From DASTSN01 sp035760665 (lineage in GTDB: Bacteria; Bacteroidota; Bacteroidia; Chitinophagales; Chitinophagaceae): a DNA stretch of 31,519 nucleotides. This document shows positions 1 to 7,192 of this stretch, in pieces. The position numbers and the translations under genes were made by a program. The DNA lies in assembly GCA_035760665.1 (NCBI GenBank), contig DASTSN010000003.1, positions 1-31,519 of the forward strand, read 5' to 3'. Positions within the stretch are counted from its first letter, which is position 1. Every line of letters starts with the position of its first letter. Below the pieces are notes generated by a model. The model did no database searches. It was not told the DNA's origin and saw only the letters and a list, made by a program, of their open reading frames with translations.

Positions 1-186
1 CGCACAAAAATGTGTGATCCATCTTGTAAAAAAAAGTGGAATGGTAGTGGTGGCAGGATCCATCGGGTTCGCAGTCGCAGCCGTCACATGCAAAAAATCC
101 CGGGCATGATCAAGCGCCATAATGATCATGACAAGACCGCGAAAAATATCTACTGATGAAATACGATTGGTTTGCGAAGCAGTCAT
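1..186 (-). CDS. DUF1624-like membrane acyltransferase, N-terminal fragment
   Basis: This frame is open from an ATG at 186-184 to the window edge, giving 62 residues with no stop. It reads a short polar N-terminus, then SVDIFRGLVMIIMALDHARD, then a stretch ending FFTRWITHFCA. The pattern [SV]DxxRGLxMxxMxLDHxRD plus FFTRWxTHxCAP is typical of the DUF1624 / heparan-alpha-glucosaminide N-acetyltransferase-like family: multi-pass inner-membrane proteins thought to move acyl groups across the membrane. Only the first membrane segment and the conserved loop are visible, so the substrate cannot be named. It starts 10 bp after the stop of the 197-640 gene on the same strand and is probably co-transcribed with it. 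Family recognition is from memory of the motif. Confidence 0.72.
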   Translation of the reverse strand, partial: MTASQTNRISSVDIFRGLVMIIMALDHARDFLHVTAATANPMDPATTTIPLFFTRWITHFCA

Positions 187-196
187 GTTGGGAATT

Positions 197-640
197 TTAT
201 TTTTCATCGGCTTTCAGCAGCAAGGTTTTAAACTTTTGCAATTCTGCTAGCTCTGCCGAAGACAGCGGTTCGTTGTTGTTGTATTTTGAACGAAAAAATA
301 AAACCCGCTTATGCTGTGGATATTTTTGTAAAATCATATCCAGCACTTCACCAATCTTTTCATCTTTTGTAAAAAGCGGTTTTATGACTGCCGGCGAAAC
401 AGATTTATATTTAGCGGGCTTTTTTAAGATGATGGCTTCCAAGGTGGCGAGTTTCGCCGGAGGGATATTCGTAAGCTTTGAGGCCTTTCCATAAAGGCCC
501 TGCAGTTGTTTTTTACTAAGGCCGCCCCGCTCCTGGTATTGTACCAGTAAACTTTTAGCAAATACAGAATCGGGCCTGGCTTTCACCACTGCTTCCAGCA
601 GGTCTTTAATAATATCAACATCAGGTCTGATTCGGTGCAT
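197..640 (-). CDS. Hypothetical cytoplasmic protein, 147 aa
   Basis: The 147-residue product has no signal peptide and no membrane segment. It is rich in lysine and leucine and looks all-helical, with amphipathic stretches such as DIIKDLLEAVVKARPD near residues 9-24 and a lysine-rich middle. The start is an ATG at 640-638. The spacing of charged and hydrophobic residues, and the 10-bp gap to the DUF1624-like gene downstream, support it as real coding sequence and as the first gene of a two-gene unit. I do not recognise the family. The segment LSKKQLQGLYGKASK resembles helical repeat or DNA-binding proteins only superficially, so no function is offered. Confidence 0.7.
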   Translation of the reverse strand: MHRIRPDVDIIKDLLEAVVKARPDSVFAKSLLVQYQERGGLSKKQLQGLYGKASKLTNIPPAKLATLEAIILKKPAKYKSVSPAVIKPLFTKDEKIGEVLDMILQKYPQHKRVLFFRSKYNNNEPLSSAELAELQKFKTLLLKADEK

Positions 641-703
641 AAAAATTGATCAGGCCCTGAATGTATGAAAAAGATCGGAATGCCGTTTACAGACGGAACA
701 AGG

Positions 704-1027
704 TCACGAGAGGGAACTGCTCCAGCAAAGTTTGTTTTCCCCATCTTTTTCCCTGATGCAGGTGAAAAAGAAGCTGTTGGTAAACGGGAGGGTGATTGTT
801 TCAGCATTATTGGAAAGAAAAATATAACCACCGGCAAAAGCTTCAATTGAGCAGGTATTCACAGCTTCCCAATCATGCAGCAGTCGGCCGGAATATAGGC
901 CGGTGTCCGTGCGTCGATACGCCAGTTTTTCCACCAGGTTCTCCAGTGTTTTTATCTCATCCAGGGTGGCTGATACATATAAATCGGGGGATTCCCGGTG
1001 ATACGCTTTTCTTCTCGTGTTTTTCAT
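704..1027 (-). CDS. Possible small hypothetical protein, 107 aa
   Basis: An open frame on the minus strand runs from an ATG at 1027-1025 to a TGA at 706-704. The frame extends upstream to 1228, but that part reads as low-complexity hydrophobic and aromatic sequence, so the internal ATG is preferred. Residues 1-70 look protein-like, with a basic N-terminus, a helix around TLDEIKTLENLVEKLAYRR, then GGYIFLSNNAETITLPF. The last 25 residues look less convincing and may mark a decayed or frameshifted end. No signal peptide, membrane segment or known domain was recognised. It is separated by 63 bp from the gene at 197-640. It could be a remnant or a non-coding open frame. Confidence 0.35.
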   Translation of the reverse strand: MKNTRRKAYHRESPDLYVSATLDEIKTLENLVEKLAYRRTDTGLYSGRLLHDWEAVNTCSIEAFAGGYIFLSNNAETITLPFTNSFFFTCIREKDGENKLCWSSSLS

Positions 1028-1382
1028 AAAACGTAGTTTAAGCAGGCAAGTCATGAAATGACTGAATAAAACAGGCACGGATTTCCGAGACATGCTGGTT
1101 TTTTCTTTAACGATGTAAAGAAAAGCCGGAAAATGACAGTAAAAAATAGAAGATTCCTTGATTAAAATGTAAAAAAAGGATATTGATACCTGTAGAAAAT
1201 CAACTACAAAAGAGACTGCGGCATTCAAGGGAATGAAACATTCAACAACAAACAGAATCTCATTATTTTGGATAGAGAAGGCTAAAATAATGATCTATTC
1301 TCGTGAAATTTCGTAAATTAGATGTTCATACCCGCCCTTCCATCGAATCATTGACTATTTATTCACAAAAAAAGAGATTTGT
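1028..1382. other. Gene-free AT-rich stretch
   Basis: About 355 bases without a convincing gene lie between the doubtful small ORF and the secreted-protein gene at 1383. The only structure seen is the inverted repeat at 1260-1293. A near-match to the Bacteroidota -7 box (TAAATTAG, 1314-1321) has no matching -33 element at the right distance. The region must hold the promoter of the 1383 gene, but I cannot place it. Confidence 0.5.
1260..1293. repeat. 10-bp inverted repeat, possible operator
   Basis: TCATTATTTT at 1260-1269 is the exact reverse complement of AAAATAATGA at 1284-1293, with a 14-base spacer. The arms are AT-rich with no T-tract or GC core, which argues against a terminator and fits a dimeric regulator site. 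It lies about 90 bases upstream of the ATG at 1383. In AT-rich DNA a 10-bp arm can arise by chance, so this is tentative. Confidence 0.4.
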
Positions 1383-1760
1383 ATGAAAAACATTTCTTTC
1401 CCGCTCCGCAAAACAGCTGCAGCCCTGACGGTTGCTTTCAGTATGCTGGCTTTGGGTTCGCACGCCCAGGATACAGACAAAACGCTCACCGGCGAAGTGC
1501 TGGATATGGCCTGCTATATGGGTCATGGCGCCCATGGACCCGGACATATGCAATGCGCAAAAACCTGCATTAAAGGGGGCTCACCCATGGGCTTGCTCAC
1601 CAGTGATGGCAAAGTATACCTGCTGGTGGAAAACCACGACAAGACTGATGCCTATTCTGAAGCCAAAAAATACGCCGGGGAACAAATTACTGTAACTGGT
1701 ACTGTAGCTGAAAAAGGAGGTCTCCCGGGCATCATTGTTAACGAAGTGAAAAAAGGTTAA
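1383..1760 (+). CDS. Secreted Cys/His-cluster protein, 125 aa
   Basis: Residues 1-28 form a clear signal peptide: basic n-region, hydrophobic core, and a likely cleavage after SHA before QD. The mature part starts with TLTGEVLDMACY and then carries a cluster of possible metal or haem ligands: Cys44, His48, His51, His55, Cys58 and Cys62, in a Gly-rich setting (MGHGAHGPGHMQCAKTC). It continues as a small beta-rich domain, with KVYLLVEN and EQITVTGTVAEKGG resembling an OB-like barrel. I have seen similar unnamed proteins in Bacteroidota but know no assigned function. The periplasm is the expected location. The gene is monocistronic, with a strong terminator at 1784-1809. Metal binding is inference from residue content only. 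Confidence 0.85.
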   Translation: MKNISFPLRKTAAALTVAFSMLALGSHAQDTDKTLTGEVLDMACYMGHGAHGPGHMQCAKTCIKGGSPMGLLTSDGKVYLLVENHDKTDAYSEAKKYAGEQITVTGTVAEKGGLPGIIVNEVKKG

Positions 1761-1783
1761 TTCCTGATGAAATTACCCTACAC

Positions 1784-1809
1784 AAAGGCCCGGTCGTGAC
1801 CGGGCTTTT
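1784..1809 (+). terminator. Rho-independent terminator after the secreted Cys/His gene
   Basis: GCCCGG (1788-1793), loop TCGTGA, CCGGGC (1800-1805), followed by TTTT and preceded by AAA that can pair with the T-tract. It lies 27 bases after the stop at 1760 and separates that gene from the SDR gene downstream. Confidence 0.85.
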
Positions 1810-1903
1810 ACTTTTTAACCTAAACGATTCTTGATTTTTATACGCTTAATGACCGTTTGATTGGATTCAATCTACCCTCAACATCAACGGCAAGGAATGT
1901 TAC

Positions 1904-2713
1904 ATGGAAAAGAAACTTCAAGGGCAAATCGCCATTATAACAGGAGCCAGTTCAGGCATTGGTGCTGGTGTTGCCAGGGCTATGGCTGCCGCAGGGGCCG
2001 CCGTTGTGATCAATCACCCGGTAAAAGGTACCCAGGCAGATGCAATTGCTGTATTAAATGACATCATTAGCACAGGCGGCACCGGTATCTGCTATCAGTG
2101 CGATGTAAGCAAAGAAGCGGAAGTGAAACAAATGTTTGCCGATGTTATCAAACAATTGGGAACAGTGGACATTTTGGTAAACAATGCCGGCATTCAGCGG
2201 GATGCTGCTTTTACTGATATGACACTGGAGCAGTGGAACACTGTTTTGTCGGTAAATCTAACGGGCCAGTTTTTATGCGCCCGGGAAGCCATCCGTGAGT
2301 TTTTGCGGAGAGGCGTTGTTCCGGACCGTTCTTCTTCGGCAGGAAAAATTATATGCATGAGCAGCGTACATGAAGTGATTCCCTGGGCTGGTCATGCTAA
2401 TTATGCAGCTTCAAAAGGCGGTATTATGATGCTGATGAAAAGCCTGGCACAGGAATATGCTCCCCACAAAATCCGTATTAATAGCATTGGTCCGGGTGCC
2501 ATTAAAACAGCTATCAACCAAGCTGCCTGGTCCACACCGGAGGCTGCGGCCCGGCTGCTCGAACTAATTCCCTATCAGCGAATCGGCGATGCAGAAGACA
2601 TCGGTAAAGCCGCTGTATGGCTGGCCAGCGATGATGCAGACTATGTAAATGGTACAACCCTGTATGTTGATGGCGGCATGTTACTCTACCCCGGTTTCAG
2701 TACCAATGGGTAA
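1904..2713 (+). CDS. SDR-family oxidoreductase, glucose 1-dehydrogenase-like
   Basis: The product is a 269-residue classical short-chain dehydrogenase/reductase. The Rossmann nucleotide loop TGASSGIG is at 13-20, the acidic CDV at 66-68, NNAG at 93-96, the structural Asn at 118, and the catalytic Ser154, Tyr167 and Lys171 (YAASK). The C-terminus, with DGGMLLYPGF near 257-266, closely resembles Bacillus glucose 1-dehydrogenases, so oxidation of glucose or a related sugar with NAD(P)+ is the best guess. A short extra loop at about 137-146 (GVVPDRSSSAG) is seen in that subfamily. The protein is cytosolic. It runs convergently to the Gfo/Idh/MocA gene, with only 2 bases between their stops. Both enzymes suit sugar or polyol oxidation, but convergent genes need not act together. 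The substrate is unproven. Confidence 0.92.
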   Translation: MEKKLQGQIAIITGASSGIGAGVARAMAAAGAAVVINHPVKGTQADAIAVLNDIISTGGTGICYQCDVSKEAEVKQMFADVIKQLGTVDILVNNAGIQRDAAFTDMTLEQWNTVLSVNLTGQFLCAREAIREFLRRGVVPDRSSSAGKIICMSSVHEVIPWAGHANYAASKGGIMMLMKSLAQEYAPHKIRINSIGPGAIKTAINQAAWSTPEAAARLLELIPYQRIGDAEDIGKAAVWLASDDADYVNGTTLYVDGGMLLYPGFSTNG

Positions 2714-2715
2714 GT

Positions 2716-3804
2716 TCAATCAACGAGGCTGATCATCTTCCCGGTGCGTACCGATTCGTCACAGGCAAAAGCTATGCGCAGGCTGTTTACTGCATCTTCC
2801 ATGTGATCGGTCAGGTCCTGGTCTTCACAGATTGCCTGTAAAAAATAAGCCTGTTCCCGGTTACAAAGTTCCTGGTGATCTGGTTCGTCTTCCAGGTTGA
2901 TCCAGGTATCAGGTTGTGTAAACTCATTATCCTTATCGATCGCAGCATGATGCACACGAATGGATTCCGTTTTTGTATGCGCTTCTACTGAAGATGATTT
3001 ACCGGTACTCCCGGCCTCTTTGGCAACAATCGACACAGCGCCTTTTGGCCCGATTACATCTTTTACAAAAAAAGCTGTTTCACTGATCATCGGTCCCCAA
3101 CCGGCTTCGTACCAGCCAACTGAACCGTCTTCGAAATGAATTTGCAATTGCCCGTAATTATAATTACCGGCGGGAATATCATCCGTGAGGCGGGCTCCAA
3201 TCGCACTAACTTGCAGTGGCTTTGAACGCACCATCTGGCACATCACGTCTATGTAATGTACGCCGCAGTCTACTATTGGGCTAAGACTTTTCATGAGATT
3301 ACGGTGCACGGTCCACATTCTGCCGTGGCTTTGCTGATTCAGGTTCATCCGCATTACCAGCGGCTTCCCCAGTTGTTGTGCTTCCTGTATAAAACGTATC
3401 CACGATGGATGATGACGCAAGATGTACCCCACTACCAGTTTTTTCCCTGCTTTTTTAGCCGCAGCAACTACACGAACAGCACCTGCTACGGTATCTGCCA
3501 CCGGCTTTTCAATAAACACGTGGCAGCCTTTTTCAAACGCCAGTATAGCAAAATGCTCATGAGTATCGGGATATGTGGAAATACAGACGGCATCGGGTTT
3601 CGTTTCCGCCAGTGCCTGGGCATAATCACTAAAAAGGGGATAGCCGCCGCCTAATTTTTCATTCAGCACTTCTTTACTTTTACCTATTGACACAATTCCA
3701 CAAATTGTAAAGCCGTCCATCTGGTGATAGGCCATAGCATGCGAAGCTCCCATATTGCCGCAGCCAACCACTAACACCCGTACCTGTTTTTGTTGCGCTT
3801 TCAT
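2716..3804 (-). CDS. Gfo/Idh/MocA-family oxidoreductase
   Basis: The preferred ATG at 3804-3802 gives 362 residues. The frame opens 19 codons earlier, but that extension is hydrophobic and aromatic and unlike the family's N-terminus. The Rossmann motif GCGNMG is at 14-19, the hallmark EKP at 99-101, and the GxHxxD-type motif (GVHYID) at 181-186, which usually supplies the catalytic His and Asp. These NAD(P)-dependent enzymes oxidise or reduce sugars, inositols or related polyols in the cytosol. The C-terminal alpha/beta domain includes a sheet segment, YNYGQLQIHFEDGSVGWYEA, typical of the family. The length is normal. It is divergent from the metallo-hydrolase gene at 3960 and convergent with the SDR gene. 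The substrate is unknown. Confidence 0.92.
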   Translation of the reverse strand: MKAQQKQVRVLVVGCGNMGASHAMAYHQMDGFTICGIVSIGKSKEVLNEKLGGGYPLFSDYAQALAETKPDAVCISTYPDTHEHFAILAFEKGCHVFIEKPVADTVAGAVRVVAAAKKAGKKLVVGYILRHHPSWIRFIQEAQQLGKPLVMRMNLNQQSHGRMWTVHRNLMKSLSPIVDCGVHYIDVMCQMVRSKPLQVSAIGARLTDDIPAGNYNYGQLQIHFEDGSVGWYEAGWGPMISETAFFVKDVIGPKGAVSIVAKEAGSTGKSSSVEAHTKTESIRVHHAAIDKDNEFTQPDTWINLEDEPDHQELCNREQAYFLQAICEDQDLTDHMEDAVNSLRIAFACDESVRTGKMISLVD

Positions 3805-3959
3805 TTTTACATACTGATTTGGGTAAAGATAAAACGGGTAGCTCAAAAACAGCACCTGCAAATGAAGATTATTGCAGCAAAAAAACCCATCCGTGGCCCG
3901 GTGTAAAAGTTATTAAACGCCGCAGTTCTTTTTGCTGAAAATGATTTTCTTTGCGCTGT

Positions 3960-4778
3960 ATGAGCCTGTACATTTGTTCACTGAATTCCGGCAGCAACGG
4001 CAATTGCTACTATATCGGCAACGGGCAGGAAGCCGTTCTGGTTGATGCCGGTATTTCCTGCAGGGAAATAGAAACCCGCATGAGCCGGCTGCAACTGTCC
4101 ATCGAAAAGGTAAAAGCGGTTTTTGTATCACATGAACACGCTGATCATATTAAAGGCCTTGCCAGGTTTCATCAAAAACATAAGGTGCCTGTTTATATTT
4201 CAGATGCAACCCGCAAAGCAGCAAGGCTGAAACTGGACAAACAGCTGACTTTCTCCATTAAATCTCACGAATCCATATCTGTGGGCACGCTGTCCGTTAC
4301 ACCGTTTCCCAAGCAGCATGATGCGGCAGATCCTTATAGTTTTATCGTAAGTCATCAACAAATTTGCACAGGGGTTTTTACAGATATTGGCACCAGTTGC
4401 GAAAACGTGATTCATTATTTCCGACAATGCCATGCCGCTTTTTTAGAAAGTAATTATGACGAAGAGATGCTGGAAAAGGGTAATTATCCATATGTATTAA
4501 AAACCCGTATTCGAGGCGGGCAGGGCCACCTGAGCAACAGCCAGGCGCTGGAACTGTTCACCAGTCATCGCCCGGCGTTTATGAGCCACCTTGTACTCTC
4601 CCATCTTTCCAAAAACAATAACAACCCAGCCATCGTGCAGAATTTGTTTGACCGCCATGCCGGTCACGTGCAAATGATTGTGGCATCACGGTATGCTGAA
4701 AGTGCTCTTTACCAGGTAGGACAATCAGCAGCCGTAAAACCATCACAAACCAGCACGCAACTCACCCTTTCAATTTAA
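3960..4778 (+). CDS. MBL-fold metallo-hydrolase, WalJ/YycJ-like
   Basis: The product, 272 residues from the ATG at 3960, is a metallo-beta-lactamase-fold enzyme. An in-frame TTG three codons earlier is possible, but the ATG gives the usual N-terminus ending in GSNGNCYYIG. The zinc motif HEHADH is at 58-63, with further candidate ligands at His120-Asp121 and Asp142, and His190 and His215 late in the chain. The N-terminal SGSNGNCxYI and the LSHLSKNNNNP segment are marks of the WalJ/YycJ group, which resembles single-strand exonucleases or RNase J-like hydrolases. Single copies are widespread in Bacteroidota. It stands alone, followed by about 60 bases and the promoter of the channel gene. The exact substrate is unproven; DNA or RNA is inferred from family members. 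Confidence 0.9.
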   Translation: MSLYICSLNSGSNGNCYYIGNGQEAVLVDAGISCREIETRMSRLQLSIEKVKAVFVSHEHADHIKGLARFHQKHKVPVYISDATRKAARLKLDKQLTFSIKSHESISVGTLSVTPFPKQHDAADPYSFIVSHQQICTGVFTDIGTSCENVIHYFRQCHAAFLESNYDEEMLEKGNYPYVLKTRIRGGQGHLSNSQALELFTSHRPAFMSHLVLSHLSKNNNNPAIVQNLFDRHAGHVQMIVASRYAESALYQVGQSAAVKPSQTSTQLTLSI

Positions 4779-4837
4779 GCAGCCAGTGACGAAAGCCATA
4801 AAATCCTGCTAAGTGTGCAATGCTGTACCCGGCAAAC

Positions 4838-4868
4838 TTTGGCATTTCAAAGCCGTTTTTTACCTTTC
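4838..4868 (+). promoter_or_regulatory. Bacteroidota-type promoter for the channel gene
   Basis: TTTG at 4838-4841, a 19-base spacer, then TACCTTTC at 4861-4868 match the -33 TTTG and -7 TAnnTTTG consensus in all but the last base. Transcription should start a few bases downstream, leaving a leader of only about 5-15 bases before the ATG at 4880 or 4889. Confidence 0.65.
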
Positions 4869-4888
4869 GCCCCGCAAAAATGCATACC

Positions 4889-5857
4889 ATGAAAAAAAAC
4901 CGGCTCTCCCGGAGCCTTGTCATTGTTCTTCTTCTGCTATCCTTTATTTCCGGCAATACGCAGCAAACCGAGCCTGACACAGTGAAAACAGGCATTTATA
5001 TTACCAGTATTCACGACATTGATTTTAAACAAAAAGAATACACTGTGAGCTTCTGGCTTTGGCTGAAATACCAAAACAGGGATTTTGATTTTTATAATAA
5101 CCTGGAAGTTCCGCAGGCGAAAACAGTGACAAAATCATTTGTAACGGTTGACAGTTCGGATGGAAGAGTGTATATGATGATGAAGTTGCAATGTGTCATG
5201 AAAGACTCCTGGCGGATTGGTAATTTTCCCTTTGACCGGCAGAAACTGCGCCTGTCGATTGAAAACTCCCAATACGATGCTAAATCGCTTGTATTTGTCC
5301 CCGACACCATCGGCCAGCACTTTGACCCCCGCTTTACGCTGAGCGGCTGGAACATTGACAGCTGTATTGTATCTACCGGCATTAAGGCCTATGAAACGGC
5401 CTTTGGGGACAGGACCGTTGACAAACCCCATTCAGAATACAGTTCATACAAAGTCAGGCTTGATATAAAACGGGATGCCTCGGGACTATTCTGGAAAATG
5501 TTTCTTGGGATGTATATTGCCTTTTTAATTGCCTATACCTGCTTTTATATTCATGCCGATGGGATCGATTCCCGCTTCGGGTTAAGCGTAGGATCCCTTT
5601 TCGCCGTCATCGGTAACAAATATATCATCGACTCAGCCCTGCCGGAATCATCCTCATTTACACTGGTCGATACCCTGCATGGCCTTACCCTGTTTTTTAT
5701 TTTTACCGTTATTGCCGCCACCGCCTGGTCGTTGATGCTGGTAAAAAATAACAAATCCGCTCAGGCCAGACGATTTGATATGATCGCCGCCCAGGTAATC
5801 CTGCTGCTGTACCTGGCCCTGAACATCTGGTTTATTACCCGGGCCAGTGCCACCTGA
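4889..5857 (+). CDS. Pentameric ligand-gated ion channel homologue
   Basis: From the ATG at 4889 the product has 322 residues, the usual size of prokaryotic Cys-loop-type channels; an ATG at 4880 would add three residues. Residues 1-25 are a signal peptide, as expected for an extracellular ligand domain. The beta-rich N-terminal domain (about 30-195) holds WRIGNFPFDRQ, with the FPFD signature at 113-116, and YTVSFWLWLKY, typical of the family's beta strands. No disulphide Cys-loop is formed, as usual in bacteria. Four membrane segments follow at roughly 200-222, 230-248, 260-285 and 297-317, the expected M1-M4 layout. The M2-like segment (RFGLSVGSLFAVIGNKYI) contains Arg, Asn and Lys, so pore properties are uncertain. 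It would sit as a homopentamer in the inner membrane. The ligand is unknown. Confidence 0.82.
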   Translation: MKKNRLSRSLVIVLLLLSFISGNTQQTEPDTVKTGIYITSIHDIDFKQKEYTVSFWLWLKYQNRDFDFYNNLEVPQAKTVTKSFVTVDSSDGRVYMMMKLQCVMKDSWRIGNFPFDRQKLRLSIENSQYDAKSLVFVPDTIGQHFDPRFTLSGWNIDSCIVSTGIKAYETAFGDRTVDKPHSEYSSYKVRLDIKRDASGLFWKMFLGMYIAFLIAYTCFYIHADGIDSRFGLSVGSLFAVIGNKYIIDSALPESSSFTLVDTLHGLTLFFIFTVIAATAWSLMLVKNNKSAQARRFDMIAAQVILLLYLALNIWFITRASAT

Positions 5858-5917
5858 TAAACGAAACAAACCGCTGTTTTCCCTCTGAAAAAAAGAATCC
5901 GGATGTGGACAACATTG

Positions 5918-5948
5918 GTTGTACAGGTGTATAAAAAACCTATATTTG
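5918..5948 (+). promoter_or_regulatory. Bacteroidota-type promoter for the SWIB gene
   Basis: GTTG at 5918-5921, a 19-base spacer and a perfect TATATTTG (-7 consensus TAnnTTTG) at 5941-5948. Expected transcription starts near 5953-5956, leaving a leader of about 40 bases before the ATG at 5997. One mismatch in the -33 element. Confidence 0.72.
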
Positions 5949-5996
5949 ATACCGGTAAACAACCGTATACCCATTAACATTCTAAATCTAACACAG

Positions 5997-6386
5997 ATGG
6001 CAACAAAAAAAGCAAAGAAAGCAGCCAAGAAACCCGCTAAGAAAGCGGCTCCCAAAAAAGCAGCTAAGAAAGCAGCTCCTAAAAAAGCAGCAAAAAAAGC
6101 AGCTCCCAAAAAAGCAGCTAAGAAAAAATCAGCACGCAAGCCTAATGCAGCCTTTATGAAAGCGCTGACTCCAAGCGCAGCACTCGGCGCAGTAGTTGGC
6201 AGTAAGCCCATGCCCCGCACTGAAGTAGTGAAAAAAGTATGGGATTATATTAAAGCCAATAAACTGCAGGACAAAGCCAACAAACGCATGATCAATGCCG
6301 ATGACAAACTGAAAGCTGTTTTCGGTGGAAAGAGCCAGGTGTCTATGTTTGACATGGCTAAGCACTTAGCCAAGCATCTTAGCTAA
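5997..6386 (+). CDS. SWIB/MDM2-domain protein with lysine/alanine-rich tail
   Basis: The 129-residue product has two parts. Residues 1-49 are almost only Lys, Ala and Pro, like the tails of histone H1 and bacterial histone-like proteins, and include three 9-residue repeats (AAPKKAAKK). Residues about 52-129 form a SWIB/MDM2 domain: FMKALTPSAALGAVVG, TEVVKKVWDYIKANKLQD and a closing SMFDMAKHLAKHLS helix. The start is the ATG after the promoter at 5918-5948; the frame is open further upstream, but that part lies over the promoter. SWIB domains occur in eukaryotic chromatin remodellers and in chlamydiae and Bacteroidota. The tail suggests nucleoid binding and DNA compaction, which is inference. 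It is monocistronic, with a strong terminator at 6410-6433. Confidence 0.93.
   Translation: MATKKAKKAAKKPAKKAAPKKAAKKAAPKKAAKKAAPKKAAKKKSARKPNAAFMKALTPSAALGAVVGSKPMPRTEVVKKVWDYIKANKLQDKANKRMINADDKLKAVFGGKSQVSMFDMAKHLAKHLS
6045..6125 (+). repeat. Three 27-bp in-frame tandem repeats
   Basis: Codons 17-43 of the SWIB gene encode AAPKKAAKK three times in succession. The DNA copies are near-identical, with synonymous differences (for example gctcccaaa versus gctcctaaa). Such arrays change copy number easily, so tail length may vary between strains. Confidence 0.85.
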
Positions 6387-6409
6387 GAAGAAATTGAGCA
6401 GTTTTTACA

Positions 6410-6433
6410 GGGCATCTGCTGATGCCCTTTTTT
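6410..6433 (+). terminator. Rho-independent terminator after the SWIB gene
   Basis: GGGCATC (6410-6416), loop TGCT, GATGCCC (6421-6427) and six Ts. It lies 23 bases past the stop at 6386 and before the convergent gene ending at 6471. Confidence 0.92.
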
Positions 6434-6470
6434 ATTTTCTGATGTATCAGGAAATTATAACGAATTCGGA

Positions 6471-7082
6471 TTACTGCAATCTTACAGCTGTTATTATTTT
6501 TTCTGTAGAAAAAGAATGGCTCTTACGAAAGTAGAGCTGAACTTCCTTCCATTCCAGGGATACTTTTTTGTCTACCAGCTGCTGCGGATCGTTATTAAAG
6601 TTTTCAGCTTCCTTAAAATATGTCAACCATACCAATCGTTTCAGCGAGCCGTCGTCCAGCTTTACGCGGATATAGGTATAATCATCCTGCATCACAGCTG
6701 TCACGGTACCACGCAGGGTGCCGGCTGCTTCATCCGCCCTTTGGTTGATTTCATTTTTCATAACCGGACGCATGACCTTTAGATAACCAGGACACATAAG
6801 CGCCAGTTTCATCCCAATCTTTACACCTATTTTTTTGCCACTCGCTTCGTCAAAAGTTTCGAGGCCTTCAACCGCCAGCAGGCGATCAATATAAGGCATA
6901 CATACTTCCAGGAAGGCTTCCGCAAAAAACATTTGGGTATCTTGCTGCGTTGCAAAAGTTTGATCGCTATGCTGCCCGATATACGCACACATTTTTTCTG
7001 CAGCCGTATCATAAATATTTTTCTCCTGGCAAAAAGAGACCGCAGAAAAGCAAAGCAGGAAGAGTACGAGTATTTTTCTCAT
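6471..7082 (-). CDS. Secreted hypothetical protein, 203 aa
   Basis: The product begins with a signal peptide (residues 1-18, MRKILVLFLLCFSAVSFC, cleavage before QEK or nearby). The residue before Cys18 is Phe, so a lipoprotein is unlikely. The mature N-terminal half (about 20-110) looks helical, with two or three Cys. The C-terminal half (about 120-203) looks like a small beta barrel: TLRGTVTAVMQDDYTYIRVKL, then LVDKKVSLEWKEVQLYF. The plan, helices followed by an OB-like domain, is seen in unnamed Bacteroidota proteins, but I cannot assign a function. Upstream, CTTG, 20 bases, then TATTTTAC is a weak promoter candidate. The gene stands alone, convergent with the SWIB gene. Confidence 0.82.
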   Translation of the reverse strand: MRKILVLFLLCFSAVSFCQEKNIYDTAAEKMCAYIGQHSDQTFATQQDTQMFFAEAFLEVCMPYIDRLLAVEGLETFDEASGKKIGVKIGMKLALMCPGYLKVMRPVMKNEINQRADEAAGTLRGTVTAVMQDDYTYIRVKLDDGSLKRLVWLTYFKEAENFNNDPQQLVDKKVSLEWKEVQLYFRKSHSFSTEKIITAVRLQ

Positions 7083-7192
7083 GGTAAGGATTTATGCGGT
7101 AAAATAGCAGAAATTTATTTCGTATGCAAGTGATGTTGTAAGCAATTATTATACTAGGCAATCCGGCGCGAAACAGGCAAATAATTTCATTT

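Noticed and set aside
583..846. Minus-strand frame of 87 residues
   Set aside because: Overlaps two other candidate frames, has odd composition and no plausible domain. The 197-640 and 704-1027 frames are better.
3875..3937. CAGCAAAAA and TTTTTGCTG, a 9-bp inverted repeat with a 45-base spacer between divergent genes
   Set aside because: The arms are A/T-run based and far apart, so chance is likely.
5654..6220. Minus-strand frame of 188 residues with AAFLGAAF-like repeats
   Set aside because: It is the antisense of the lysine/alanine repeat tail of the SWIB gene and of the channel gene's 3' end. Its repeats mirror the AAPKKAAKK codons.
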